Positions 8,512-17,968 of a DNA stretch of 64,000 nt are shown here, piece by piece (position 1 is the first letter of the stretch; each line of letters opens with the position of its first letter). Under the pieces are notes generated by a model that saw nothing but the letters and a program-made list of their open reading frames with translations, was not told the origin of the DNA and made no database searches. The DNA is from Pseudaeromonas sharmana (lineage in GTDB: Bacteria; Pseudomonadota; Gammaproteobacteria; Enterobacterales; Aeromonadaceae), in NCBI RefSeq assembly GCF_042649925.1, contig NZ_JBHSAF010000003.1:1-64000 (forward strand), in the 5' to 3' direction. Both the position numbers and the translations under genes were made by a program.

Positions 8512-10423
8512 TAACAAGGCCAATGACAGTGTTGTTCCCCAGCGCAAACGCCTAAATCTCGATGTCGGGCAATTTGTTGAACATGAGGGCATGGTTTACC
8601 GGATCATTCACCACATCGACTTTGAAAGCCTCTTGGGTAAGAACGTGGAGTCTGGACGTTGTAAGCCGCTGCGGATCAGCGAACTTTCATCGGTCTCGGC
8701 ATCAGTCGTTGCCCGTCTTGACCATCCGGTCGATCTGGATGGTATCGAGGATAAAGATTGGAAGGTTGCGACAGAGCGATATGAAGCAATTAAGCCACTG
8801 CTGTCCTTGGGACAGCCTGTTGGCCGAGGGGAAGTCACGCAACGGGCGGAAGAATTAGGTATGAGCCCTGCAACGCTGTATCGCTGGTTATCCCGTTACC
8901 GCGCTGTTGAAGCACTTTCCAGCTTGATCCCGATGAATCGTGGATGGCGAGCTGGTAACTCCAGGCTCTCCAACCAACAAGAAGCGCTCATCGATGAGGT
9001 CATCCAGTCTTTCTATCTCACGATCCAACGCTCGCGTATCCAGAAAACCGTCATAGAGGTTTTCCGGTTATGCCAACTCCGCAATATCCCGCGTCCAGGC
9101 GCTTCGGCGATCAGGGCGAGAGTCCTGCAGGTCTCGGAGCGGGAGCAGTTGCGTAAGCGAGGGTTTCGGGAAAAGGCCAAAAACAAATTCACTGCAGCAC
9201 CAGGGCGTTTCCCTGGTGCAGATTACCCTTTGGCTGTCATTCAAATTGACCATACGCCGGCCGACATCATCCTGGTTGATGACGTTCACCGTAAACCGAT
9301 TGGTCGCCCCTGGATCACCTTGGCTATGGACGTTTATAGCCGGATGATTACGGGGTATTACCTCTCGTTCGACCCTCCCTCTGAAACCTCAGTTGCTATG
9401 TGTGTGGCCCATTCCATCTTGCCCAAAGAGGATTGGATGACGTTGCACAAGGTTGAGGGCAGTTGGCCGGTCTGGGGCTTCCCTCATACGATCCATGTGG
9501 ATAACGGAGCAGACTTCCGCTCTTTCAATTTCAGCCGGTCATGTCAGATGCATGGAATTCATCTGAGCTTCAGACCCGTCAAGCAACCCCGGTACGGCGG
9601 ACATATCGAGCGGATCATCGGCACGGTGGTCAAGGAGTTGCATGATCTGCCTGGTACGACGTTCTCTAATATTCGGGAGCGGAAAGACTATGACTCCGAG
9701 AAGCAGGCCGTCATGACCAAAGGCGAGCTTGAGAAATGGATCGTCACGTTCATCTGCAACATTTATCACAAGCGCTACCATGCGGGTATTGGTATGAGCC
9801 CCATGACCAAATGGGAGATTGGGATAAACGGAAACCATGAGGTTGACGGGATCGGATATCCGCCCAGACCAGAAGATCGCATGACCATCCTGCTCGATTT
9901 CTTGCCATCGTTCAGCCGGACAGTGCAGATTTCAGGCGTCGCCATCGAAGGGCTAACTTATTTCGCAGACACGTTACGGTACTGGCTTAACGCAACCGAT
10001 GCGGAAACCGGCCAGAAGAAGCAGCTCACCTTTCGGCGTGATCCGAGAGACATATCCTATGTGTGGTTCTTCGATCCGGAATTGAAGCAGTATTTTAAAG
10101 TGCCTCTCGCTGACCAGTCCCTACCGCCAATGAGCGTCTGGGAGTATCAGCAAATCAGGAAGCGTCTGCGGGATGACGGATACTCATCTCCGACCGAGAC
10201 GCAGATCCTCAATACCATCACTCAGCTGCGCGAATTGGTCGAGGAGTCGAAGGTCTCGACCAAGAAAGCCCGCAGGCAATCACAGCGTCGCCGGGAGCAC
10301 GAGAAGGGCATTACACCAGCGGCTCCTCTTCCAGCAGCCCCAGTATCTGAACCAGCCAAGCCAAATCTGTTGGCGATTGATTTCGATAACATCGAACCAT
10401 TCAACGATGAGGACATTTCATGA
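8504..10423 (+). CDS. tnsB: TnsB-like DDE transposase (TniA type)
   Basis: 639 aa from the ATG overlapping the tnsA stop. An N-terminal DNA-binding region contains a helix-turn-helix (SPATLYRWLSRYR, about residue 124). The RNase-H-like core shows the acidic triad: VIQIDHTPAD, then IHVDNGADF, then GGHIERIIGT. A C-terminal mu-type beta-barrel and a basic tail that should contact TnsC follow. It binds the end repeats and performs strand transfer. The stop overlaps the tnsC start (ATGA). Confidence 0.96.
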   Translation: MSDNKANDSVVPQRKRLNLDVGQFVEHEGMVYRIIHHIDFESLLGKNVESGRCKPLRISELSSVSASVVARLDHPVDLDGIEDKDWKVATERYEAIKPLLSLGQPVGRGEVTQRAEELGMSPATLYRWLSRYRAVEALSSLIPMNRGWRAGNSRLSNQQEALIDEVIQSFYLTIQRSRIQKTVIEVFRLCQLRNIPRPGASAIRARVLQVSEREQLRKRGFREKAKNKFTAAPGRFPGADYPLAVIQIDHTPADIILVDDVHRKPIGRPWITLAMDVYSRMITGYYLSFDPPSETSVAMCVAHSILPKEDWMTLHKVEGSWPVWGFPHTIHVDNGADFRSFNFSRSCQMHGIHLSFRPVKQPRYGGHIERIIGTVVKELHDLPGTTFSNIRERKDYDSEKQAVMTKGELEKWIVTFICNIYHKRYHAGIGMSPMTKWEIGINGNHEVDGIGYPPRPEDRMTILLDFLPSFSRTVQISGVAIEGLTYFADTLRYWLNATDAETGQKKQLTFRRDPRDISYVWFFDPELKQYFKVPLADQSLPPMSVWEYQQIRKRLRDDGYSSPTETQILNTITQLRELVEESKVSTKKARRQSQRRREHEKGITPAAPLPAAPVSEPAKPNLLAIDFDNIEPFNDEDIS

Positions 10424-11310
10424 CGGAGTATGCCCATCTTCATCCGGACTTCCGGCACGTCATGGCGTTGTCCGATCAGGAGCGAATAGCCTTTATCCAT
10501 CAACCAAGATGGATTGGTTATCCGGCAGCCAATCAGATCTTGGCAACCCTGAATGAACTCATCGAGCAACCCCAAAAGCCCAGAATGATAAATCTGCTTC
10601 TGGTTGGTGAGCCAAACAACGGTAAAACCACCATTGTGCGGCACTTCCATGAGCAGTATTACACGGCGTTTGAAGATGCAGATCCGGAAGGATTCAAACC
10701 GGTAATTTTGGCCGAGGCACCACCAACGGCTGATGAAAAAGGGCTGTATGTTTCCATCCTGGAGCGGTTCTTTACGCCCTATCGAATCTCCGACCCAACG
10801 GTCAAATTGCGCTATCAGGTTATCCACCTGTGTCGTGCTTGTCGGGTCAAGATGCTGATCATCGATGAGTTCCACTCACTACTGGCGGGCTCAGCTATCA
10901 AGCAACGCGAAATCATGAATGCCATCAAATTGATGTGTAATGAACTCATGATCCCGATTGTGGCGGTCGGAACGACAGAGGCTGTTCGTGTTCTGCATAC
11001 CGATCCCCAACATGCCAGTCGCTTTGATGTTCAGCGATTGCCTTCCTGGGAGATGGACGCCAACTTTGCCAAGCTCGTGGCAAGCTTTGAACGAATACTG
11101 CCACTGAAACACCCTTCCATGTTGCGTAGCGCGGAGAGCATCCAGCTCCTGCATTCTATCTCGGGCGGTAACCTGGGGAACTTGCAGCGGTTACTCGCTA
11201 CCTGTGCCGCAGCAGCTATTAAAGATGGCTCAGAAAAAGTGGATAAGTCGCAGATAGAAAAACACATGTGGCTTCGCCCGACGAGCGGGCAGCGAGAGAC
11301 TATCCGGTGA
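10420..11310 (+). CDS. tnsC: TnsC-like AAA+ regulator (TniB type)
   Basis: 296 aa. P-loop GEPNNGKTT at about residues 63-71 and Walker B MLIIDEF at about 145-151 define an AAA+ ATPase. Family members bridge the target selector (TniQ/TnsD) and the transposase and impose target immunity. Overlaps tnsB by 4 bases and tniQ by 4 bases (GTGA), so the whole set reads as one translationally coupled operon. Confidence 0.95.
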   Translation: MTEYAHLHPDFRHVMALSDQERIAFIHQPRWIGYPAANQILATLNELIEQPQKPRMINLLLVGEPNNGKTTIVRHFHEQYYTAFEDADPEGFKPVILAEAPPTADEKGLYVSILERFFTPYRISDPTVKLRYQVIHLCRACRVKMLIIDEFHSLLAGSAIKQREIMNAIKLMCNELMIPIVAVGTTEAVRVLHTDPQHASRFDVQRLPSWEMDANFAKLVASFERILPLKHPSMLRSAESIQLLHSISGGNLGNLQRLLATCAAAAIKDGSEKVDKSQIEKHMWLRPTSGQRETIR

Positions 11311-12404
11311 CATTCAAATGGCCGGTGCCAGTCTATCCACTCCCGGACGAGCTGCTGTCATCCTGGCTTGTCAGGGCGGCGTTAGCCCATGGATGCGAGC
11401 CCCTATCGATGACCTCGTCACTCTGGCCGGATTGGCGGGCATGGACGATGGACATAGATCGCCGTTTGGACGGCAATCGGTTAGCGAGTTTGTCCATGTC
11501 CTCTGGGCTCACTACTGATGAGATCGGTGGAATGACCCTGGTTCCTCACCTTGAAGGTGTCGTTTTCCCCAACGGCCAGGCACCTGCACTGTTGCCCTGG
11601 GTGATAGCGATGGGGAGTCGTAATCGCCAGCACAAAATGGGTGTGCAGTGTTGCCCATCGTGTTTACGCACATCTGAGCCTTACTTTCGTTGGCCGTGGC
11701 GACTGTCTTGGCATACCTGCTGTCCTTTGCATCAATGTGGGCTGATTGCCAACTGCCCACGCTGCCATACCCCCATCCAGTTCCATCGCATCTGTGCTCA
11801 GGCTCCTCACATCGGGATCTGTTTCTCCTGTGGGTTTGATTTGCGAAGTCTGGTGCCGCCGCAGGCCAGTCCCCATCAGCTTGCTTTTCAGGATATGGCG
11901 ACTCGCGTATTCGAGCGTGGCTCAGTTGATTGGGGATCCAACTCGATGTCCTCGGTTGGCTGGTTTGCCCTCACGAAGATGCTGTTGAATTTGCTCCGGC
12001 GCTCTGTGGCCAGACATACCAACTCACACTCTCATATGATCGACTTTGTCCAATCAGCAGGGATTGATTTGGCATCGATCCAACAACCTCCAACCAGATT
12101 CACTATTGAGCTGCTGCCTGCCGATCAACGAGCGCCATTGTTCGCGGCTGTTGGTCATATGTTGTCTCTTGGTAGTGACGAGCTCATGGCTCTGCTCAAA
12201 CGCTCAGGGGTGTCTCGCAATACATTGATCGACAGAGATAGCTCATGTCCCGAGGATCTGATGGCGTGGCTGCACCAGCTACCGGAAACCCCGGCCAAGA
12301 GAAAGAATCTATGTCCCAGAGCTCCTTCTCAGCGCCCAAAGTCGAAGGCGGTCGTGCGTTATGAATGGGCTCGCCTGCTACGCCGACAAGGGCTCTTGCC
12401 ATGA
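11307..12404 (+). CDS. tniQ: TniQ/TnsD-like target selector (TniD type)
   Basis: 365 aa from GTG 11307, which overlaps the tnsC stop; a GTG at 11268 is also open. It begins with the TniQ segment PVYPLPDELLSSWLVRAA. A zinc-finger cluster follows: CCPSCLR, then HTCCPLHQCGLIANCPRCH and CFSCGF. TniQ proteins recognise the target or attach to a target-finding partner. The element sits in comM, so this protein, alone or with TniE, is the obvious candidate for comM recognition. It is shorter than Tn7 TnsD (about 500 aa). Confidence 0.92.
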   Translation: MTFKWPVPVYPLPDELLSSWLVRAALAHGCEPLSMTSSLWPDWRAWTMDIDRRLDGNRLASLSMSSGLTTDEIGGMTLVPHLEGVVFPNGQAPALLPWVIAMGSRNRQHKMGVQCCPSCLRTSEPYFRWPWRLSWHTCCPLHQCGLIANCPRCHTPIQFHRICAQAPHIGICFSCGFDLRSLVPPQASPHQLAFQDMATRVFERGSVDWGSNSMSSVGWFALTKMLLNLLRRSVARHTNSHSHMIDFVQSAGIDLASIQQPPTRFTIELLPADQRAPLFAAVGHMLSLGSDELMALLKRSGVSRNTLIDRDSSCPEDLMAWLHQLPETPAKRKNLCPRAPSQRPKSKAVVRYEWARLLRRQGLLP

Positions 12405-13831
12405 CAGGTGCTGACATTCGCGAGTGTTTTGGTTGTGGACGACAGATAGAGCGAGCTCATAAGGTCTATAAACAGGAGCACTATTGCGGAACGTGCTATG
12501 CGCGGGAGTTTAAACCCAAGCCATGTCCGCAATGTGGGGAGCTGGCCAGGTTACCGGCGCGACACCCAGATGCGATTTGCTCGAATTGCCAGAAGCGCCA
12601 GCCGTGTGTCCGGTGCGGTAAGGTGGATTACCGGATCGGACTATTGAGTGAGTACGGTCCGGTTTGTAATGCCTGTGCGCGATATTTTTCTGAGCAGAAG
12701 CCTTGCAGCCGCTGCGGCGCGATGTCGCACCATCTGTCACGGGTAACGCGGCTTGGTTTTGATGAGCCGGTTTGTCCTCGCTGTGCTCGGGCCGACCACG
12801 GGTGTTGTCAGGCATGCGGTCGATCACGGCGATTACGGGTTGCCCCGGATGGTAAACGCTTATGTTCCAAGTGCCTGGAGCAAGGAACGATTGCCTGTCC
12901 AAAATGCGGGAAGCCTATGCCTGCCGGTCGCGGTGATTGTTGCGCAGAGTGTTATTGGCATCAGGTTTATGAGCAGCGACTCCGGTTCAATCTTGATGTT
13001 TTGAACGCTTCTATTCAGCCGCATTATCAGGCTTTTTCCGGTTGGCTTTTGGGGCGAAGCGGGGCGCATAAAGCTTCTCGATACCTGGATCGGTATCTGA
13101 CCTTTTTCCAGATGTTGGAGAGGACTGGGCTAATTGAAACAACCAGTTATCAGCCATTGGTGAAGGAGTTTGGTGCTGAGGTGTTGAGACGCTATCAGCT
13201 GGCCGCTCTCTGGCTGAAGGAAAGCGGAGGGTGGATTGATGATGAGGCGACGAGATTGAATGATTCAGAGCAGAGGAGCATCAACCGACTTCTTCAAGGG
13301 ATATCAAACCAGCAGGCCTGTGATGTATTGGTGGGCTACTACGAGTATCTGCAGGCGAAACTCATGCGAAATGAAATGTCGCTGCGCTCGGTGAGATTGG
13401 CTCTGACACCGGCCAAGAAACTGCTTGTTCAAACCCTCACCTCCAAGCGCTCTATTCCTGAGCAGCAAGACGTAGCTGCATACCTGTCACTCGTTCCCGG
13501 ACAGAAGGCGGCTCTGCATGGCTTCATCGCATATCTGAATCGCAGCCAGAACTCTCAACTGAGCATGGCTTTGATTCAGAAGACAAAGCACAAGAGCCAG
13601 GCTAAAGCCGCGTTGGAAATGCGGCTTGCCCAGATGGTTCAGAAGCCTGAGACGAACAGGCGGTTTCAGGAGCGGTGGGCCATCACGGCCCTGGCCTATT
13701 TCCATGGGTTAACAGGCCCCGCCATCCGGCAGTTGATTGCGAACGAGGGGCTTGAGGATGATGGCGATGGACTGCTGTTTCGCTATCAAGGGCTGACCTA
13801 CTGGATCCCCAAGTGTTCAATGCAGCTGTGA
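12401..13831 (+). CDS. tniE: TniE-like zinc-ribbon protein of the transposition operon
   Basis: 476 aa, start overlapping the tniQ stop (ATGA). The N-terminal ~200 residues contain a long tandem series of CxxC pairs (CFGCGRQ, CPQCGE, CVRCGK, CSRCGA, CPRCAR, CQACGR, CPKCGK). These form several zinc ribbons, probably for DNA binding. The remaining ~270 residues are helical and recall the N-terminal core-binding half of tyrosine recombinases, but no catalytic R-H-R-Y set is visible. The position matches tniE of Tn6022. It is probably part of target recognition; its role is not proven. Confidence 0.8.
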   Translation: MTGADIRECFGCGRQIERAHKVYKQEHYCGTCYAREFKPKPCPQCGELARLPARHPDAICSNCQKRQPCVRCGKVDYRIGLLSEYGPVCNACARYFSEQKPCSRCGAMSHHLSRVTRLGFDEPVCPRCARADHGCCQACGRSRRLRVAPDGKRLCSKCLEQGTIACPKCGKPMPAGRGDCCAECYWHQVYEQRLRFNLDVLNASIQPHYQAFSGWLLGRSGAHKASRYLDRYLTFFQMLERTGLIETTSYQPLVKEFGAEVLRRYQLAALWLKESGGWIDDEATRLNDSEQRSINRLLQGISNQQACDVLVGYYEYLQAKLMRNEMSLRSVRLALTPAKKLLVQTLTSKRSIPEQQDVAAYLSLVPGQKAALHGFIAYLNRSQNSQLSMALIQKTKHKSQAKAALEMRLAQMVQKPETNRRFQERWAITALAYFHGLTGPAIRQLIANEGLEDDGDGLLFRYQGLTYWIPKCSMQL

Positions 13832-14275
13832 GGATGACTGGACGGGCTCCAACTCCCAGAGTGTTGGGTGGTCAAGGTCTTCACTGTTCAACTGTTCGCA
13901 TTGATATGCACACAGCTCAGTGGTCAGCTTTTCCAGCTCGACACTGTCTCTTTGGCTAAGAGCCCGGTGAACTGCCTGCAAAACGGCACGGAGGCTTTCA
14001 ATGTATCGGAGCAGACTGCTATCCCGGATAGGCTGCAATTGCTGCTCTAGCTGCCGCTGAAGTTGCTCAAAGGGCCAATGCATATCAGGGGCGACATTCA
14101 GCAGCGAGCTAACGGCGATGGTTGCTTCGTGAAGCAACGTGAGCTCCTTGGTGACGAAGCGGAGGTATTGGTAGGCCTCCTTGTAATGCTCCCGCTCATC
14201 CAGAGAGTCGATTTCGTTCCAAATGGGTTGGAGCAGTTCGGGTGATGCTAGCGTACCTAAGCAGTTGAGCGTCAT
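13817..14275 (-). CDS. Hypothetical helical protein
   Basis: 152 aa, no recognised family. Largely helical, rich in Leu, Glu and Gln, with no membrane segment; residues about 50-135 look amphipathic and coiled-coil-like. The ATG at 14275 has a good AGGAG site upstream. It follows the 541-aa gene in the same direction (about 90 bases apart) and its 3' end overlaps tniE by 15 bases tail to tail. It probably belongs with its upstream neighbour. Confidence 0.65.
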   Translation of the reverse strand: MTLNCLGTLASPELLQPIWNEIDSLDEREHYKEAYQYLRFVTKELTLLHEATIAVSSLLNVAPDMHWPFEQLQRQLEQQLQPIRDSSLLRYIESLRAVLQAVHRALSQRDSVELEKLTTELCAYQCEQLNSEDLDHPTLWELEPVQSSSQLH

Positions 14276-14368
14276 GGTGGTCTCCTGGCGTGTTCACTAC
14301 CGACAGAGGCTAGGAGAGTTGTGTGTTGCTGACATCTGTCAGTAATTCAGGCAGAGGGCACTAGGCGG

Positions 14369-15994
14369 TTATCCGATAGTCACCGAAGTGGGCCTGAGCT
14401 CATCATCTGCACTGTCTGGTGCTTCATCCTTTTTCCAGTGGCGGAGAAGTTGTTTCTTTATCAGCTCCAAATCCAGGAGCTCTTCGATAAGCTCGAACGC
14501 AATCAGTTCGGGAGTGTCGCAACCAATAGGCTCAAGAATGAGCACACCTTCTGCTCTATCGGCATAGTCAACTTGCACACATCCCATCATGCGGCGTCGT
14601 ATCCCCCCGTTTTCATCTTGGATAAAACAGGCGGGATAGGGATTGTCGGGTCTGTTGTGAATGAGCGGAACGGGGAATGTGTATTCAGCCTGGCTTAGGG
14701 GTGTCATCAGCGTAAAGCGAAGTGCGTGCTGCAACGAATCCAGGCCAGCCCTGAAGTAATCGGGTAATTCCCGAGGGTTGAAGGTCGGCTGTTCTATTCC
14801 TGCCTCAATTTCTACAGGTGTGATCCCTTTCCCATTACCAGTAGACCCAACACTGAATGCGCTGGGTGGTGCTGTGGGGTAGGACTGGGCTTTGGATATA
14901 GAAAAACTAGGATTTTTAAAAATGGTTTTATGTTCCAGATCTGGAAACTTGGAGTTGAGGGAGGCGAACTGTACGAACTTGGTCTGTCTTTTTTCGTCCG
15001 GATCTGTGTCCGTCAATAAGAGCGTCTTCTGGTTTTGTCTGTTGCGCGTTGGTGCTTGGGTTTGGCTACCTTGTGAAGGTGATGCAAGCCGATCGCTATT
15101 GCTTGGCGCCACATATCGGACGGATTTGAATGGGAACTCATGGGAGCAGGATAGGATCTCATAAACAATAAAAGTACCATTTTGCGATTCATCATGTCTG
15201 ATCCACTGCCCGGAGACATGTAGATCTGTTACCCCGTCAAAAGGAAACCAGCATTTGGGGTAGATGGGTAGACCAAGACTTGAACAGGAAAGAGCGCTCT
15301 TTCCAATCAATGATGCAGAACGCCATGCCACTGGCGAGTACAGCATTCTAGCTATATCAGCGGCGGATGCGCCCGAGATGCCATCGGCAAGGCGGAGAAA
15401 AACGGATTCATCAGGACGCTTTATGTACTGTTTGGCCAGTGCTGTGCGGCTAAGTGTTGGTCTGAAAAGCATGGAGAGAAGTGAGCTTGAAGAGCCGAAG
15501 TAAAAGCGAATGAGCTCCATACACGGAATAATGATTTGTAGCCGGGGGCGGTCTGCAATGATGACGCAGTTTGAATGTGTATGTTCGCTATGCCATGGAT
15601 GTAAACGAATTGGCAGCCAGTAGGACAGCGCTCGCATGAATCCGAATCTCTCGGGCCGTGGTTTACCACCTGCCTTATAAAACTGCGCGGTATCAGCGTT
15701 GATATTCAGTTGTCGGAATGTCTCTTTCGATGGGGCTGTGCTCTCCCCAGTTGCTTGACCGTTCTGCCACACGTCGCCAACTTTCAAAAATGGCAGCAAT
15801 CCAATGGGTAACCACACCTCCCGTTTATCCTCATCTCCCATCGGTCGGGGACGTGGATATCGAGAAAATCGGACGGCAACAGAAGGTTGGGATTGCCTCC
15901 TACTGAGGTCTGGGTAGGCAACATCCCCAAACCAATCGATACGCCACGTCCCTTCGAAATTGGCCAACTTTTCAATTGTGAATGGAGTCGTCAT
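14369..15994 (-). CDS. Uncharacterised element protein, possibly TnsE-like
   Basis: 541 aa. From memory of Tn7 TnsE (538 aa) I see parallel blocks. The N-terminus has TWRIDWFG with WLPIGLLPFLKVG (TnsE has an EWRIFVWF block and a HLPLLS block). The middle has IIPCMELIRFYF (TnsE: HIPQLELARSLF). A low-complexity linker follows at about 300-400. The C-terminus has CFIQDENGGIRRRMMGCVQV (TnsE has a comparable KDGSPRVIKAVGVQ block). Length and block order agree, but this is recollection, not an alignment. If right, it would be a second target selector directing insertion to replicating or mobile DNA. Otherwise it is an unknown cargo protein. Confidence 0.45.
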   Translation of the reverse strand: MTTPFTIEKLANFEGTWRIDWFGDVAYPDLSRRQSQPSVAVRFSRYPRPRPMGDEDKREVWLPIGLLPFLKVGDVWQNGQATGESTAPSKETFRQLNINADTAQFYKAGGKPRPERFGFMRALSYWLPIRLHPWHSEHTHSNCVIIADRPRLQIIIPCMELIRFYFGSSSSLLSMLFRPTLSRTALAKQYIKRPDESVFLRLADGISGASAADIARMLYSPVAWRSASLIGKSALSCSSLGLPIYPKCWFPFDGVTDLHVSGQWIRHDESQNGTFIVYEILSCSHEFPFKSVRYVAPSNSDRLASPSQGSQTQAPTRNRQNQKTLLLTDTDPDEKRQTKFVQFASLNSKFPDLEHKTIFKNPSFSISKAQSYPTAPPSAFSVGSTGNGKGITPVEIEAGIEQPTFNPRELPDYFRAGLDSLQHALRFTLMTPLSQAEYTFPVPLIHNRPDNPYPACFIQDENGGIRRRMMGCVQVDYADRAEGVLILEPIGCDTPELIAFELIEELLDLELIKKQLLRHWKKDEAPDSADDELRPTSVTIG

Positions 15995-16148
15995 ATTGTG
16001 ATCTTCTTTGACATGACATTCTTACAGTATCAGGCATGGATATTGCGGTATCCGCGTTTGGTATCTCAAATCCTGTGATTTTGGAGTGAGAACAGACGTA
16101 AACACTTTGATAATATTGACGTATTTATCCGTTACCAAGGAGTTCGGT

Positions 16149-16544
16149 GTGGCAAATAATCCGATGAGATTTAGGGCTTCATGCATAAAAACACTATCTG
16201 CGGTTGAAGCGAGACCAGAGAGATCAAATCAGCATGAATTTAACGGGGTGAGAGAGCTCAAGGGGCTTCTAGGGCTAGATGGTTTTCATTGTAATGCGAC
16301 CTTCTCGATAAGAGGTGCAGGCATGAGTTGTCTGGCTGAAGTGACGTGGTACGACGCGAGGGAAGCACACCCTACCAGATCTGAGCATCGCCTATATTTC
16401 TATTCAAATCCGGTAATGGAGCAAGCAGAAGAAGGTGACAACATCGTTATTGGGTTTGATACAACCAACCATCTTCACATTGTTTTGATCAAAAGAGGCT
16501 CTCCAACATTTAGAACGGTAACTGAAGGATGGCACGTTGAATGA
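16149..16544 (+). CDS. Stand-alone EcoRII-N-like DNA-binding domain protein
   Basis: 131 aa from the GTG at 16149, six bases after AAGGAG; the frame is open further upstream without a better start. The protein closely parallels the N-terminal effector-binding half of the EcoRII-like enzyme at 18412-19644. Shared blocks are KxLSAVEA, RSxQHE, an EHRLYFYSN/EYHLYFPTTN segment and an EGDxIVI block, in the same order. It has no catalytic domain. EcoRII-N is a B3-like fold that binds the recognition sequence. It could regulate the downstream R-M genes, act as an accessory specificity or allosteric subunit, or be a relic of gene duplication. Confidence 0.72.
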   Translation: MANNPMRFRASCIKTLSAVEARPERSNQHEFNGVRELKGLLGLDGFHCNATFSIRGAGMSCLAEVTWYDAREAHPTRSEHRLYFYSNPVMEQAEEGDNIVIGFDTTNHLHIVLIKRGSPTFRTVTEGWHVE

Positions 16545-16696
16545 TGGTCTTGATTTTTTTAGAAAAAGATCAACCACATAGACTCATGAGGCATGATTTT
16601 TTGGTTACATCCAGCACGTAAAATTTTTTGATAAATTCCTGGTGTTAGGGATGATGCAAGGACATAATGTCCGCAATCATACCTGGGGATGTAAAA

Positions 16697-17959
16697 ATGA
16701 CAACATGCCAATCATTCGAACTGCTAAAACTGGCTCGCTCTCGATTTTCCCAGCGTGAAGTTGCAGAGTTTGTCGGTAAAGATACGAAGACAATAAGACG
16801 TTGGGAGAAGGGGGAAACCCCTTGTCCCTCTTTGCTTGCGCCCGCGTTACGTGAATTGTTGAAAAAACCATCAAGCAACTTATTGCAACAAGATAATAGC
16901 TTTCGATTTATTGATCTTTTTGCAGGCATTGGCGGGATTCGAATGGGGTTTGAATCTCACGGTGGGGAATGTGTTTTTACCAGTGAATGGAATAATTTTT
17001 CTAAGAAAACCTACACTGAGAACTATGGAGATAACCACCCATTTGTTGGGGACATAGTTCCATTCCCAGCTGAAAATGTCCCAGAACATGATATTTTGCT
17101 GGGTGGATTCCCTTGTCAACCATTTAGTATCGCTGGTGTCAGTAAAAAAAACTCATTGGGACGTCCTCATGGTTTTGAGTGTACAACCCAAGGGACATTA
17201 TTTTTTGATGTGGCACGCATCATCGCGACAAAGCGGCCAAAAGCATTTTTATTGGAAAATGTGAAAAATTTGGTTTCCCATGACAAGGGAAATACGTTTG
17301 AGGTCATCCTGCAAACATTAAGAGATGAACTTCATTACGATGTTCACTATAAGATAATCGATGGAAGACACTTTACTCCGCAACATAGAGAACGGATCAT
17401 AATTGTCGGCTTTCGTGAGAAAACGGATTTTTCGTGGGATGAATTACAGTTACCGGTAGATGGTCCTCGACTGGGCTCCATTCTTCATAAAACAGACGGC
17501 AGTGAACCATATCTACCATGGGATGATGACCGGTTTTTTGATCCAGATAAAAAGTGTGTTCAGCCTAAATACACATTGACTCCTAAGCTTTGGGATTACT
17601 TGCAAGCATATGCGGAAAAGCATCGAGCTGCAGGAAATGGTTTTGGCTTTGGACTTGCGTATCCCGATAGCGTAACTAGAACCCTTTCAGCTCGATACTA
17701 TAAAGATGGCTCTGAGATATTGATCTGGCAGGGTGTGAATAAGCGCCCTCGGAGATTAACTCCCCGCGAATGTGCTCGTTTGATGGGATTTCCGGATACA
17801 TTTAGAATTCCGGTAAGTGATACTCAAGCATATCGACAGTTTGGAAATAGTGTTGTCATGCCTGTAATGCAGGAAGTTGCTCGTCTAATGGTGCCTCATG
17901 TTCAAAGAATGATTTCTGAAGAACAGGAACGGTGCTCATTTCAGATCAAAAGTGCATGA
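16697..17959 (+). CDS. DNA (cytosine-5) methyltransferase, EcoRII/Dcm type
   Basis: 420 aa from ATG 16697. The N-terminal ~60 residues form a helix-turn-helix (SQREVAEFVGKDTKTIRRWEKG), as in M.EcoRII and related enzymes where it represses its own promoter. The catalytic core follows: motif I FIDLFAGIGG near residue 70, motif IV with the nucleophile in GGFPCQPFS near 140, motif VI LLENVKNL, motif VIII QHRERI and motif X YRQFGNSVV near the end. By family it should methylate the inner cytosine of CCWGG. It is followed 9 bases later by vsr. The gene is clearly more AT-rich than the chromosome. Confidence 0.94.
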   Translation: MTTCQSFELLKLARSRFSQREVAEFVGKDTKTIRRWEKGETPCPSLLAPALRELLKKPSSNLLQQDNSFRFIDLFAGIGGIRMGFESHGGECVFTSEWNNFSKKTYTENYGDNHPFVGDIVPFPAENVPEHDILLGGFPCQPFSIAGVSKKNSLGRPHGFECTTQGTLFFDVARIIATKRPKAFLLENVKNLVSHDKGNTFEVILQTLRDELHYDVHYKIIDGRHFTPQHRERIIIVGFREKTDFSWDELQLPVDGPRLGSILHKTDGSEPYLPWDDDRFFDPDKKCVQPKYTLTPKLWDYLQAYAEKHRAAGNGFGFGLAYPDSVTRTLSARYYKDGSEILIWQGVNKRPRRLTPRECARLMGFPDTFRIPVSDTQAYRQFGNSVVMPVMQEVARLMVPHVQRMISEEQERCSFQIKSA

Positions 17960-17968
17960 CAATAATTT

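Noticed and set aside
12401..13831. TniE as an active tyrosine recombinase.
   Set aside because: The helical part recalls a core-binding domain but no R, H-x-x-R and Tyr catalytic set is present.
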